64,000 nt of DNA from Atriophallophorus winterbourni (lineage: Eukaryota; Platyhelminthes; Trematoda; Plagiorchiida; Microphallidae): assembly GCA_013407085.1 (NCBI GenBank), contig JACCGJ010001611.1, positions 62,001 to 126,000 of the forward strand, in the 5' to 3' direction. The notes under the pieces were generated by a model. That model had not been told where the DNA came from, searched no databases, and saw nothing but the letters and a program-made list of their open reading frames with translations. Positions 40,085 through 52,770 of this stretch are shown piece by piece (position 1 is the first letter of the stretch; every line of letters begins with the position of its first letter). A program made the translations under genes and the position numbers.

Positions 40085-42250
40085 TAGACGATGGGACTTA
40101 AAGCCCTGAGTGATGTAGTGGTGTTCCTCTACATTCAGAACTTACCTTGTCAGCAAAGGTCCACTATGATTATTGTTGTGATCCAGATCCCTCCGAATGC
40201 CTATCGTCAGAGTCTCCCAACGAACTTTTGGCCTCATCCTCACAACCCGAAAATACAAGATGCGCAAGTTAGTTTCACCTGCGGCTCTTTCGATCAATCA
40301 GCTGATGTTGAAGATTGTTGGCAGGTGATCCGGAATAATGTCTGTTCCGTTGTCCACACGTCGTCGTAAGGTCCCCCTTGGTTTGACAAGGAGCTTCGGA
40401 AACTTTTGCGGCAACGTCAAAGGCTGTGGTCGATATTCGTAAGCCGGAAAAACGCCACTGACTACGACAATTATCGGGAAGCTAGAATCCTCTGCACGGC
40501 TTTGAAAAGCAGAAAACGTATGCTGTACGAGCAGTGATTGGTTGACGAGTCTACTTGTGCACCAAAACGGATATTAGCATACATTCGTCACCATATATCC
40601 CAAAATTGATAGATAGACATTACTGAGGATGATTTGAAAGCTGAAGCCATGGTTAAGCAATATGCCCCCGCATACTGTCTCGAAGACAGTGATCTCTCTT
40701 ATGTTGGAACAGTTAGACACAATCCGCGCTAGGACCAGACGGTATTCATCCGTTGGTTTTACAAGCACTATAAGACGTGTTGTGCGATCCGCTGGTCAGG
40801 TTGTTTAAAAAATATGTAACATTAGGGGTCTTGCCAGAGGAATGGAAACATGGTATCATTAAGCCTATGTTTAAGAGTGGGGACCCTAGTTGTCCCGCTA
40901 ATTGCAGGCCGGACACACTGACTTCTGTGATCGGAATTTTTTAGAGAAGTTGATCAAAGGAAAATAGAGCACTTTCTTTTGGGGTGCGGGCGTTGGTGTC
41001 CACAACAAGAATTCACCAAAAATCGCTCATGCGAAAATATTCTGCTCCTGGTGAGAAAGTTTGTGTGCTTTGACTGATTCTGCTCAAGCGGTCGATGTTA
41101 TTTTTATCGACTTCAGTAAGGCGTTCGACCGCGTGCCCAACTGCAGATTGCTCAAGCTGGAAGGTTTAGGTATTCAAGGGTGTCCTCTTAAGTGGATCGA
41201 GGCATTCATTTCAGGGCGGTCAAACCGTGTAGAGTTTAATGGAGTTTTGTCTTCAAAGATGATATCAAGCTCCGGAGTGTCGCAAAGATCTGTTCTTGTC
41301 CCATTGTTATTCAAAATTTCCGTGAAGGACATTCCGGACGCGGTAGCCATAGATTGTCTTTTATTTGCGGATGAGCTGAAACTGTAGGCCTGTCAGTTCC
41401 TGCGATGGCCACAAACAGTTGACGACTTAGTCAGCTGGACACATCGCTGGTCACTGCCTATAAATGATGACAAGACAGTCGTCATACGCCTATACTCCGA
41501 TGACACTGCTGGTGAATAATTTCTAAAAAGTAAGCCTATTAGTGCGGTGACGGCCGAAAAAGACTTAGGGATTCTGGTGATGGATTCATTGAAGTCGAAG
41601 GCTGATACTTGTCGGATAATAGGCAGCGCTAACAGGATGCTCTGGGCGATTCCGCGTTCATTTGCGACCATTACCCTGTAAGTGTTCCAGAAACTTTTCT
41701 CTGCGCATGTTCGTCTTCTGTTAGAATATTGGCTACGTGTTGCATTTCCTCAGTCTAAAGGCGCTGCGCCTCCTTGGAGAGATTACAAAGGAGGGGGACT
41801 ACAATGGTTCATGGAATGTGCAACCTCGCCTACGAGGATAGAAGGAGCTTACTGAAACTTTACCCCCTAGAACTTCGAAGGGAAAGGTTTGACCTGCTCC
41901 TGACACGCCGTATTCTTCTCGCTCAATATGGAGACGAGTTGCTCCGGTACTTCCGATTAGTAGATGAGTTGAGGACTCGTGAGCATGACCTTAAGATGCA
42001 GAAGCCTAGGAGGCTAAAGCTGAGTAATGCGAGCACGCTATCCACGCAGGTGGTGAACACTTGGAACTCTCTACCGAAAGGGATCTTGTCTCTACCATCA
42101 GAACAGCTATTCAAAAGCGCGTTGGATCAGCATTAGTTAAGATGGATGGACCTGATCCCCGGAGTGATTTCGTGGTGTTCCTCTACTCTCAGAAGTGACC
42201 CATGTTTATTGCTGTGATGAAGCTTAAACGAGGTTTTATCCTTTATGCTT
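40085..42250 (+). mobile_element. CR1-like LINE, degenerate pol
   Basis: In order: FDKELRKLLRQRQRLW (end of endonuclease linker, 40385), GPDGIHPLVLQAL (40735), LPEEWKHGIIKPMFKSGDP (40835), VIFIDFSKAFDRVPN (41098), SSSGVSQRSVLVPLLF (41270), CLLFADELKL (41355; the catalytic FADD has become FADE), and the C-terminal NASTLSTQVVNTWNSLPKGI (42030). Stops and frameshifts throughout. Confidence 0.85.
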
Positions 42251-42431
42251 TCGATTCAAAAGAGGAAAAACTTTAAATATCCAGCAACCGTAGGAAGAAC
42301 GCTAATGTGGTTAACTATACATGTCACACTGAGGTTTTCAAAATCTTTTTTAGCTTATTACACCGTAATATACAATTAAACTAATCAACACAATTTGAAT
42401 AACAGATGTTTCGCGCGCTGTTTTTTTCGCC

Positions 42432-42465
42432 CTTGTTCAAGTTCAAGTTCAAGTTCAAGTTGCAC
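42432..42465. repeat. (TTCAAG)n microsatellite
   Basis: Four units of GTTCAA; resembles the short tandem 3' tail of CR1-type elements, as at 47721. Confidence 0.6.
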
Positions 42466-42687
42466 AGGGCTGAAGGTGGCTAAAAGCCAATCACGCGCCC
42501 AGATTTCCTTCGACGGTATGCGGTCGAGCACCCGGCACTTCGATATCGAGTATACAGTTCGTACTTTTCACACGTTCTTGTTTCCGAATATCTGGAAAGT
42601 AAGGTAGGGTTTCTCTTCACCAGCACGGTGAGAGGTCAGCTATTCAGGAAACAATGCAATAATATGCGTGAACAATGTGTGGTGTAT

Positions 42688-42783
42688 GGAATCACTAGCC
42701 TAGTTGAGGTAAAGTGAAACACAGTCATAGACTGCATGTGGGCTAATTTACTGTCAGGTTGTCCTGGCCTAGACAGATATGAT
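42688..42783 (-). repeat. Rep1 fragment
   Basis: AATCACTAGCCTAGTTGAGG to GGCCTAGACAGATATGAT. Confidence 0.68.
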
Positions 42784-42827
42784 AAAAATGTAAAAATACG
42801 TTTTTTTGTTTTTTATAAAGTTTTTTA

Positions 42828-44336
42828 TTAGACAATATGCGGAAATATGATAGACCATTTAACGTCTAATTCCCTTTTAAAGCTCAACACATTTGGGAGG
42901 CTTACTATACAATCTGGGAGCTTGTTCCAGAAGTTGACCACACGGTTGCTGAAAAAGTGCTCACGTGCCAGCAACCTGGGCCTACTCTTAAGAAGTTTCA
43001 TGGAATTACCTCTTGTATCTGCTTTAGGTGCAAGTTTAAGGATTTCAGTAATATTATCACCCGTAAGACCCTTTAGAATCTTGAAGACTTCTATTAGGTC
43101 ACCTCGCAGCCGCCGTCTCTTTAGTGAGAACAAACCGAGGTCCTTGAGTCTAGCCTCATAAGGTTTACCTGCCTGACCCTCAACCATCCTAGTCGCAAGG
43201 CGCTGGACCCTTTCGAGACATGCTATATCCTTTTTTAAGTACGGTGCCCAGGATTGAACGCAGTACTCCAAGTGAAGCCGCACGACTACTTTGTATAAGA
43301 GAATAAAGATTGAAGGTTTTCGGCAAGATAACGCTGAGCGAAGTCTGAACAATTCTCTGCAAGCCTTGTTTGCAGCTTCGGCACATTGAGTAGCCCATTT
43401 AAAATCGCCTGTTATAGTAATGCCAAGATCCTTCACTTTCTGAGCAGCCGCTATTCTGATAGTTCCTTCACCAACTTCTAGTTGGGTTGTCGCTAAATCA
43501 GTCGTCAGAAGACAGCTCTTCCCCAGGTTTAGTGGCAAATCCCAGGTCTTTGTCCACTCGATTACTTTTTCTAAATCAGAGATAAGCGTATCTCTACTGT
43601 CGGTTCCTAGGATCTTAACATCATCAGCAAACAGGAAGCAGCGTGAACTCAAGCACTCTGCCAGGTCGTTTACAAAAATAAGAAAAAGTAATGGACCAAG
43701 CACCGAGCCTTGAGGCACTCCACTGAGAATCAGTGATTCCTGCGAGCACTCCCCTACAATTCTAACATAGTTAGTGCGATTAGTTAAGAAGCTGTCTAAC
43801 CATCGATGTAGGTCACCTGTGACGCCACACATACTTAGTTTGTGCAGAAAGTACCTATGGTTCACCGAGTCAAATGCCTTTTGAAAATCAAGATAGCAGA
43901 CTTCGACTACTCTCCCTTCATCGAGGCGTAATGTCACTTCGTCCAGAAAGCTTAGAAGATTGGTTAGGCATGACCTTCCTTTCCAGAATCCGTGCTGGGC
44001 ATCGGATAGTAAGGAATTGGCTACCAAATGTTTACATACCTGGTGCCGAATGATTTTTTCCAAGCACTTGCAAAGAATACTTGTCAGGCTTACTGGCCTG
44101 TAGTTGCGAAAATCCGAAATGGGACCCTTTTTGTATATGGCTATTACCGCCGCTCGTTTCCAATCATCCGGTAGTATACCCTGAAGTAAGGTAGCTTCGA
44201 AAAGATTTCTGATTGCAAGGCTAACTATATTCGCGAGCGGTTGAATAATAGCCGGATGTATACCGTCGGGGCCAGCTGACTTAGTTTTATCCAGCTGCAA
44301 CAGAACTGTGGTGACCATTTCCTGATTAACCTCCAC
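42828..44336 (-). pseudogene. LINE ORF2 part 2: reverse transcriptase, CR1/Jockey group
   Basis: 502 codons without a stop. Motifs in order: SAGPDGIHP, DWKRAAVIAIYKKG, NYRPVSLTS, HGFWKGRSCLTNLL, CYLDFQKAFDSVNH, GVPQGSVLGPLLFLIFVNDL, FLFADDVKI (catalytic), LGITITGDFKW, and the C-terminal FFSNRVVNFWNKLP. The RT itself could be functional, but it is uncoupled from the endonuclease by a deletion. Confidence 0.92.
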
Positions 44337-45365
44337 CGAGCTAAAGGGAGCGCAACAGCTGAATTGTTGGTCTGTATGTACTGCAGTCTAGATCTGTGAG
44401 TTTCACAGAATTTGTAAGCCCTCCAGTTACGGTCACGACATCTAATAGCCTTGCGAATAGACGCGCTCCACCAGGATGGTTTTCCTCGCGTTCTCACTGG
44501 TTGTAGAGGAGCAAAATTATCCTGTAGTTGTAAAAGGTGCCCTTTTATAATATTCCACCTGATTTCTACACTAGGTTCTAATTTGTCTGGTTCCCAACTT
44601 AGATTCATTGCTTTAGTTTGTAGTTGGACGATGTCCATTCGACCAAAGTTGCGGGACATCTTTACTTGAGGACTAGGATGCACTAAAGTCCAGTCAAGAA
44701 GAATTACAGCGTGGTCGCTCTTGCCTAGTGGCGAAAGGTATTTGATTCCATAAAGATCTCTTTCATGAGACGACAGAACCAAATCTAAAGTTGACGGAGT
44801 ATGTCCTGTCCTAAACCTTGTAGGTTCCCTTACATGTTGATAAAAGGCTCCGACATGAAACCAGTCTAGATATTGCGACTCAACTGACCCTGGTGAAGGA
44901 ATTTCAGTACGCCAATCAATGCCCGGGAGATTGAAGTCTCCGACAATTAGTAATGCGTTGCATTGCCCTTTTAGTACTTCCAATGTGTCCATCAATAATT
45001 GGTCGTCTAATGATGAAGCAGTCGGGCTTCTATAAGCACATGCAAGTGCCAGTCTTCTCCTAGCGACAGTAAGAAATACCGATGTTAGTTGGATTGAGTG
45101 AGAAGCGATCTTTATCGATGTCTCACTGTGGGGGAAATCTTCGTTTATAATTGCCACTCCCCCTCCCGTAGCACCAGTATCCCTATCCTGACGATAGATG
45201 GCATACTTAGTTGATACAAATGACGGAACATGATCATCTGGTTTCAACCATGATTCAGAGATGGCAATTATGTCGACCTGGTTTTCCAGTGCAGCAAGCT
45301 GCAGCTCACCCCATTTATTACGTATACTGCAAGCATTTGTGTACAGTACACGGGTATTTTTATTC
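44225..45365 (-). pseudogene. LINE ORF2 part 1: AP-like endonuclease
   Basis: Starts in the frame VLYTNACSIRNKWGEL (no ATG). Catalytic blocks: IIAISESWL, GGGVAIINED, ACAYRSP, LLIVGDFNLPGIDW, STLDLVLSS, SDHAVILLDW. These are the APE-type nuclease motifs that nick the target. The domain looks complete. The frame then closes at 44225 without reaching the RT. Confidence 0.88.
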
Positions 45366-45375
45366 TGCGCACATT

Positions 45376-46491
45376 TTAAACTAACTTTACTCGGGGTGGG
45401 AGCACCCCGTTTTTTGAAACCGGAGAAGTTGATAAGTGGCTAGACTGCCCTTGCGAACGAGCTTGCACCGGCCTAATGGCAGTTGTACATAGATTTTCCT
45501 CGTTCAGAAGCTTACTGGAAAGCGAGTTTTTCATGCGCTCGTATTCTACTGGCGGCCCATTTTGGAGTACATCTTCAATGACAACTACCGCAGATGACTT
45601 AAACATTTTATGGTGGCTAAGGTTGATCCCTTTTATGGGAGTTTTCAAGCCAGTTATGGGCGTTTTTGAACGCTTTCCATGAAAATGTGGTTGAGGCCCC
45701 TTATCCTGGACAACTTTGAATCGCCCATTTGTGTAGCGCTCAAGGTAAGCACTTTTTAAAAGAAGCGTATCCCTGTCCTGCTGGTTCATGAATTCTACCA
45801 AGATCGGACGAGCGCTATTTACAGTTGGGTTCCACCGGCCTACACGATGGACCCTTTTTACCTGGTAGTTAATTAGCCCTGCTATGCGCAAAATATCTTG
45901 AACCCTGGAACGGTCCATTTGGCGCCGGGATTTGCTTTCGCGAATCAGCGGCTCTTCCCTATTTAGTATGAGGAGAGTACGAGATCGCCTCGTTTCCGCC
46001 ATTTTGTGGGGTGCAGCAAGCTTACTAACTTGCTCAGCTAACGCATTTATTTGCCTTTCTAAAGCAACGTAGTTAGCTTGCTGTGTTATTACCGGACATT
46101 TACCGTTATCGACGGTTTTCTTTTTTGGGTTCTTTCCCCCCTGTGTTGCTTTTTTATTCTTATCGATGGTACTGCGGACAGGGCCGGGTTTTGTTGACGG
46201 GGTTGTTCTTTTTCTTACGACCTCGGCGTAGGACAACGGAGAACTCTTACTATTTGCCACAACATTGTTTAAACTACTAGCGGAGGTCCTCGGGAATACT
46301 TCCCTGGCGTTTCTCTTACACTCCCAGCATACCCATTCCATGAAACTATTTTTACAATAAGTTTCATAATGCTAGGCAAGAATGCCAGAGCATTCTGGAT
46401 GCGCCCATCTCTGGCATACATCACAAGCTATGCCTTTCACAACCTTCTTACCACATTCAATTGAAATGCAGGGATATGAAACTTTAGGCAT
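45376..46491 (-). pseudogene. LINE ORF1: PHD-like zinc finger plus RNA-binding domain, one internal stop
   Basis: Starts MPKVSYPCISIECGKKV. Cys pairs at CISIEC, CDVC, WAHPEC and CWEC form a C4HC3-like finger. A TAG at 46372-46374 breaks it between GILA and HYETYC. Then a basic/Pro-rich stretch, a short coiled coil (ERQINALAEQVSKLA) and an RRM-like region with ILVEF and RDTLLLKSAYL. Ends TAA. Such ORF1 proteins bind element RNA. Confidence 0.8.
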
Positions 46492-46719
46492 AGTTTGATT
46501 TTTAAAAAAATTTGAATAACTAAGAATATATATAAAAATTTTCAAAAACGTAATAGAATATGTTGATTCTAGTTACGATGTGTATATAATGCGATAAATT
46601 GATTAACAATTTACAGCAAAAATCAGAGAACAGCGATTTGGAAATAGATTATGTGGAAGAGCGTGGGAAATACAACCAAGTTGAACGTAATAAAGGATGG
46701 TAAATTTACAATGGTAAGA

Positions 46720-47715
46720 AAGTTAATTTTACTATCTATGTTATTCGTAATTCCCATATCATTCTGTGTTTTTTTAGAACATTGAATTGAATTGAATTGA
46801 ATTGAAGTACTTTGAGGAACACATTCTGAAAGAGCTGAGGCTTCGGAGTTTATCTCAAGATGTTACATATGTAATAGACATGATACAAAACTGAACCAAA
46901 CTCGAAAATCTGGCTTCTGTATCAGATGAAATGTTTGAACGTACATGCCAACTATCAGTTTTACTCGCCACAGACCACGCATACTTGCATCCACAGAAGA
47001 CAGTTTAGCTGAGCTTACTGCTACAGTTGATTAACAATCTGCAATAGCTAAACGCCTAATCTCTCCCATTACACATACTAGAAATCCAACCAGTTCCCGC
47101 GTTCAATCTAAAATACTACCCAACCATGGTTTTTGTTATTATCATCGCCGTTTTAAATAGAATGTAATTCGCTGCATATAACAATGTGCATATCACTCAA
47201 AAAAGCACATCAACCAGATATAACTACCGCTGCCACAAGCCAAACACAAAGTCACCTGTTTTACATTTTCCATCGTTCGGCTGGATTTAAGTTTCTCGCC
47301 GACGCAGTATCAGACGTTAGTCTGATCACACTTTTAAATACCTTCCCCATCTGAATAATTTACAGGAGCCGGGTACGAACATTCGGAGTGCAGGTTTCGT
47401 CACTCGACTTAGGTCGACGCCGCAAATTCGCATGGATCTTAGTGGTTGCTGATGTGAACCATGCGATGTTACTAATGGACATTCTTACCAAATTTATTCT
47501 CGTCGTCGAACCTCACAGACGATGCTTACAGGTAAAACTCTCTCTATCAATTCGGTCAGCATTCGACCTGACATTCCTAAAAACCGCTTCGTCGACCTAC
47601 ACATCCGATCCTGAGCTGACAGCCTGTCAAAATTTCGGCGCTTGTTATACATTGCGCATTTCACCACATTTTCATTAAAGGGCATGTTTGTTCTTTCCGT
47701 CCCACAGGTCTCTTG
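46720..47715 (+). mobile_element. Ty3/gypsy-like element, gag and protease part, degenerate
   Basis: Gag remnant LKELRLRSLSQDVTYVID and NLASVSDEMFE (46830-46935), the gag/pol signature FCYYHRRF (47130), then a protease C-terminus ILVVADVNHAMLLMDILTKF (47435). Stops in frame. Continues at 49018 beyond an inserted LINE. Confidence 0.75.
46783..46806. repeat. (GAATT)n microsatellite inside the gypsy gag remnant
   Basis: Four to five ATTGA units. Confidence 0.6.
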
Positions 47716-49017
47716 GAAGGTTCAAGATTCAAGATTCAAGAATTTGTGGTCACAAAAAGTACATAGCTTCACAATTACCATATCATAGTAAATATGCGTT
47801 CAATAAGAGGTATAAAAAAACAATTATACGATGTCACTGGAGTCAAGTAATATGCTTACCATGAGTCAATACACAGGCATCGTCAAATCGTTATGTAACA
47901 AATAAGTGTCCAAGGTTCGAGTGAATGTTTCAATACAGGGAGAGGTGATAATTGCTTCGGGAAGGGCATTCCACAGAAAACAGACACGTACCGAATAGAA
48001 ATATCGGCGACAATTAGTACGGGAATTGGGGATTTGTAGTGCCGCTGAGTGGCTACGTGTAATTACTGATTCACGGTATTTGAACAAATGTTTGAGTGGA
48101 TGATCTGGAGTATTCAATATTTTGTAAGTAATGATAACGTCACTTCGAAGTCTACATTGAAGGGGAGTGGGTGGCTTTAGCTTTTTCAACCTTTCTTCGT
48201 ATGTAAGGTCTCGAAAACCACGCACGAGTTTAGTTGCACGATGATATATCCTGTCAAGCAAGAATATATCTTTTTTCATCCACGGAGTCCATGCTTGCGA
48301 TGCATGTTCCTTTGTGGGAATTAAGTAGGTCTTCATGATGCTTGGCAACGTTACAGGCGTAAAGGTTCTGAAGATCCGTCGAAGCATACCTAGAAGCTTT
48401 GAAGCACGCTTGTAAATGACCTCACAATGCACGCTGTTCTTTAGGCTGCCACATATCCAGACTCCAAGATCCTTCTCTGATTCGGTCCAGCTCAAAATCG
48501 TCTGCCCAAAGTGATATTCGTACTGAAAGGGCTTACCGATTTGCAGTAACTTGCACTTTTGAAAATTGAACGGCAGTTTATTTCTAACTGACCATTCGTG
48601 TAGTGCATCTAAATCACTTTGCAGTTTTACGCAGTCTGCAGTTGATTTTATTCGCATCCAAAGTTTAACATCATCCGCAAAAAGAACTACCTTGCATGAG
48701 AGCGTCTCAGGTAAATCATTGATGTAAACTAAGAAAAGCACTGGACCGATAACGGAACCTTGCGGTACACCACTGGAGGTATCAATGGCTCGTGATTGTA
48801 CCCCGTTAACTCGAACGGTTGCCTTGCGCCCATTGAGGTAGCTTTCGAACCATACGAGTAGCTGCCCGTCAATACCAATCTGTTTCAGCTTCCGTAGCAA
48901 CAGGAAGTGATCAACTCTGTCGAAAGCTTTCGACATATCCAGATAGCACGCGTGCACACTGTCTCCTGCGTCAACCGTTCGGGTCCAATCGTTTAATACC
49001 GTCAGCAAGTTTGTCAA
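47716..49017 (-). mobile_element. CR1-like LINE, 5'-truncated, inserted in the gypsy element
   Basis: RT frame of 383 codons (49017-47866) from FDRV-type domain to end: CYLDMSKAFDRVDH, GVPQGSVIGPVLFLVYINDL, VLFADDVKLW (catalytic FADD intact), ESEKDLGVWICGSLKNSVH, YFYSVRVCFLWNALPEAI. The 3' end has a (TTGAATC)n tail at 47721-47742. It splits the gypsy reading between protease and RT and so is the younger element. Confidence 0.9.
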
Positions 49018-50500
49018 GCAAGTGCGAGCTAAAATTCACCAAAAACGAGTTTGAACACTTAACGCAACTTAGTATCATTCGCCCGTCTAGTAGCTCCTGC
49101 TCTTCACCTCTTCACATGGTAGCTGAAATGCACTCCAGAGACTGGAGTCAATGCAGCGATTATCGTGTGATTAACCACCTAACTGTTTCGGGCAAGTACC
49201 ATGTACCACATCTCCATGATTTCGCTCTGAGATTACACGGCAAACCATTTTTTACGAAACTTGAACTGGTCAGAGCCACTCATTAAATTCCAGTTGCCGA
49301 TGGCGACATCCGCAAAATGAGTCATCACAACCCCGTTTGGACTCTTTGCATTTGTCCGAATGTCATTTGTCTTAAGAATGCCACACAAATGTTCCAGCGC
49401 TTCAAAAACGAAGCTTAACGTGGACTAACATTCGTCTATCACCATAACGAAGATGCCCTCATTGACAGTAGCTCAGACGATGAGCACGTTGAAAAACTGC
49501 ATCGAGTTTTTCGTCGGGTCAAGCTGTACGATATCGTGATAAACCCTAGCAAATGTAAAATTTGGCGCATCATCTTTGGAAATATCCGGTCGTGGTGGAA
49601 CATCAAGGTATATGCACCACTATCCGAAAATACCAGATGCCACACTCGATTAAAAAATTATGTGAATGTTTTGTTTTATCAAATTATTACTGCCGTTTAT
49701 ACCTAAACATTGCTAAAAATACTTCAGCCGAACTTGATGATTAAGCCTACAGTGTTATCTGCGTTCAAGAGTATCAAAACCACTTTGGTAAAGGCTGCAC
49801 CATTCTCGCACATTAACTGCCAAACAGACAGTCCATTAATTTCACTACTAACGTCTCTCAAACTGAATTTGGTGCCCTTTTACAGCAGCTTGATCATAAC
49901 CAGTCGCAGCAAATGTTTAGGTCTTGAGTTACTGGCAATTTACTTGCCTATCAAAAACTTACGTTACATTTTAGAAGCTTTAGCTTTTAATGTAAAATTG
50001 GACCCCCACTCAACACGAGAAGCGAAACAACTTGATTTTATTGTCCTGTTCACTTTAGACCATCTTCACATTAAGGGTTCCGTCAATGTTGCAGCTGATA
50101 CCTTCTCGCGCATGCGCATTAACAACATGGAAACCATTGTAGTGTCCTTGTTTCCACTCCTCCAAGCGTTTTTGAGTTTCCCAGACGTTTGCGACTCCAT
50201 ATGCATACCTCGCAACCACATGATACACGCAACAACACACGCCTTACTCAACGTTTACTAGATTTATTAACATGTTTCTCAGTATTTGTACGTACTGATC
50301 AAGTTTGAACATCCATCCAACCGCCATACACTGGTCCTCATCGTGTGATATCTAGACACGCAAAGTTTTTCCCCATACACCGTGACAGAATCTTCAATAC
50401 TGTTTTCATTGACTGGTCTAAAGTAGCCTATGTGAAACCATCAACATGTGACATCCCAGACACCTTAATCACAGTTCCACACTTACCTGTACAATAGTCA
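49018..50500 (+). mobile_element. Ty3/gypsy-like (CsRn1 type) pol remnant: RT, RNase H, integrase tail
   Basis: RT start NEFEHLTQLSIIRPSSSS, SPLHMVAEM, CSDYRVINHLTV, FFTKLELVRATH (49040-49285), later INPSKCKI (49540), RNase H/linker LELLAIYLPIKNLRYILEAL (49925) and HIKGSVNVAADTFSR (50068), then integrase C-terminal TGPHRVISRHAKFF and RIFNTVFIDWSKVAYVKP (50330-50450). The integrase core is deleted. No LTR recognised. Confidence 0.82.
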
Positions 50501-50949
50501 CGTTTTTATTTGACTACTGTACCATAGTCATAAAATATACTTTGAATTCCATGCTTAGTATGCTCCGTGCGTGGAGACATTCGTTCGTGGGATTATTTAT
50601 CTGTGCGGATAATACAAAGGGCAATCAATTTTTCAGCTGCTACATCTCCATCATCAGAGTGGAAACCAATCACCTATTCAATACGGGGAATACTATGATG
50701 AATATATTCGTTTGTGTATGGTTAGAAAGTTAACATTCGATGGTTATTGTGTATTTTACCATTACAGCTATTATATTTAACAGAAAGATAACGTAAACCG
50801 TAGCTTTTGAGATACAAAGCCCGATTTCGCTTGATTTGTAATTTGTGCTACGCCTGTAAAATAAGATAGACATCTATCGATTGGAATATGTTATGGACGG
50901 ATCGCGTATTCACAATGCAAGGAAATTTGAGCGCAATCGGTTGAAGTAG

Positions 50950-51005
50950 TTTTTGGGTAACGTTTTGCTTCTGACACAGAAGCTTTGTCAGATTAAGGGT
51001 GATAT
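50950..51005 (-). ncRNA. hammerhead motif A3 in left terminal repeat, core mutated
   Basis: CUGACAA (50985-50991) and CAAAA in place of CUGACGA and GAAAC. Stem II GCUUCUG/CAGAAGC is perfectly paired. Both core changes should abolish cleavage. Confidence 0.65.
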
Positions 51006-51329
51006 TCAGGACAGGGAACATGATTAAGTTGTAGTCAACCCACCACCACTCATTTGACCTTACCGATAAACAGACTATATTACGCCTACAGTGTGTCATG
51101 TCTCGTGGGAATGATCAGGATCAGTGGTCCATTTTCCTCACAGTGTGTATCCACATCAATCTAATACAAGCCAAGGTCAGTTGACACAGCTGCTCACATG
51201 CGTAAAAGTACATAAATAACGGGGCTAAGGCTATTTTTGAGAAAAACAAAAATTTAATTAACTAGTGGGTATAAGGTGGACAAGGTTGGGGTATACTAAT
51301 CTGAGGGCCCTTATGAACGGATAGATATT

Positions 51330-51770
51330 GGAATAATAAAAAAGTAATGAAAAACTGTACATTGGTAGTCTCTTGGTATTTGCGTGGCGTTAAGGAGAGT
51401 TTGGAAAAGGGCTTGTGTTATAAGCTGTATCCCAAGTCTACCCTAACTCCAAGGTTCTACGGCCTACCTAAAATACATAAAGAAGGCATTCACCGATATC
51501 TCCAGTACTTGCGAACATGTATATGGAGCATTTCGAGAAAAAAGCCCTTAACAATGAAGGGCTCAAGCCAAAATTGTGGTGGCGCTATGTTAATGACACG
51601 TTTGTTATCATCAAGCGAGATCAGTTAGAGGCCTTCTTCAAATATTTAAATGAAATCCACACATGTATTACTGTCACAAAGGAAGTGGAATCCTGCACAG
51701 GCGAACTTCCATTTTTGGACTGTTTAGCACAAAATGTAGACGGGAAAATAAAACCTTCTGTCTAATGGAA
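51330..51770 (+). pseudogene. Penelope-like reverse transcriptase, internally deleted
   Basis: SLEKGLCYKLYPKS, TPRFYGLPKIHKEG (RT finger block), a deletion, then MEHFEKKALNN, KPKLWWRYVNDTFVII (catalytic block with N in place of the second-site D) and LPFLDCLAQ. The segment normally between GLPKIHK and the catalytic block is gone and a frameshift lies at about 51500. Confidence 0.85.
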
Positions 51771-52144
51771 ACCTATCAATACAAATGCTGTACTACGATA
51801 CACTTCCGCTCATCCAAGACAGGTCTTCAGTTCCACTGCTTGTTCCATTTTCCATAAGATGGAATATCTGTTCAGCGACGCAAGAAAACGAAAACAGGCG
51901 CACCGTGAAGCGAGCCAAAGGCTCATAAACCACGGTTATCGAAAATGTTTTTTAAAACGCCAATTGAAGGTTAAATAACCCTCCGAAAATTTGGCGGGAT
52001 ACAGTCTGTATACCTTATGTAAAATGCACATCTGAAGCGATACGTAGAATCTTGAACCAGGCGGCCATACGCGTAACTTATGAGGGAAAACTATCCGTTC
52101 AGTTCTGATGCACCTCAAGGATAAGACACCTTTATCTACCCTTA

Positions 52145-52456
52145 CGAACAGCATCTAGAGAATCAACTGTAAAGACTGTTCGGGTGTTTACATAGGGCAG
52201 ACTTCCAGGGAAATTCACACTAGAATCGAAGAACTCCGAAAGCGTGTCCAGAGACAGTCACGGGGATGTGAGGGAATATCAATCCCTTATTCGTGATTCC
52301 GCCTTGGCGGAGCACGTTTTAGATATGGGCCACAGCGTCGATCTAGACAATGTGGTTTTATTGAGACTTGGTATAAAACCGTATAGCGAAGGCCTACATG
52401 CGGATGCGGGCACTGATGCGAAAGTAAATAGTTTTTATTCACCTTATACCTACTAG
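52145..52456 (+). pseudogene. GIY-YIG endonuclease domain of the Penelope-like element, frameshifted
   Basis: INCKDCSGVYIGQTSREIHT carries the GIY-YIG signature and catalytic Arg. After a frameshift near 52280 the other frame gives SALAEHVLDMGHSVDLDNV, the usual downstream block, and ends with TAG after SPYTY. Confidence 0.82.
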
Positions 52457-52714
52457 TTAATTAGATTTTTATTTTTCTTCAAAAATATCCTTAGCCCCGT
52501 TAATTACGTACTTTTACGCATGTGGGCAGTTGTGTCAACTGACCTTGACTTGTATTAGATTGATGTGGATACACACTGTGAGGAAAATGGACCACTGATC
52601 CTGGTCATTCCCACGAGACGTGACACACTGTAGGCGTATTGTAGTCTGTTTATCGGTAATGTAAAATAAGTAGTGGTGGGTTGACTACTACATAATCATG
52701 TTCCCTGTCCTGAC

Positions 52715-52770
52715 TATCACCTTTGTTCTGACGAAACTTATGTGTCAGAAGTGAAACGTTACCCAAAAAC
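52715..52770 (+). ncRNA. hammerhead motif A4 in right terminal repeat, intact core
   Basis: CUGACGA (52728-52734), stem II ACUUAUG/CAGAAGU (one mismatch), GAAA, self-complementary ACGU, U at the cleavage position, then ACC. Stem I is short. Confidence 0.75.

Larger units (their letters stand above)
42790..46560 (-). mobile_element. CR1-like LINE with ORF1, endonuclease and RT
   Basis: Longest retroelement of the window. Order on the minus strand: ORF1 46491-45376, ORF2 endonuclease 45365-44225, ORF2 RT 44336-42828, short T-rich 3' UTR. The frame changes between endonuclease and RT, and the usual ~100-residue linker is absent, so a deletion fused LQYIQTNN to VEVNQEMV near 44370. Confidence 0.9.
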
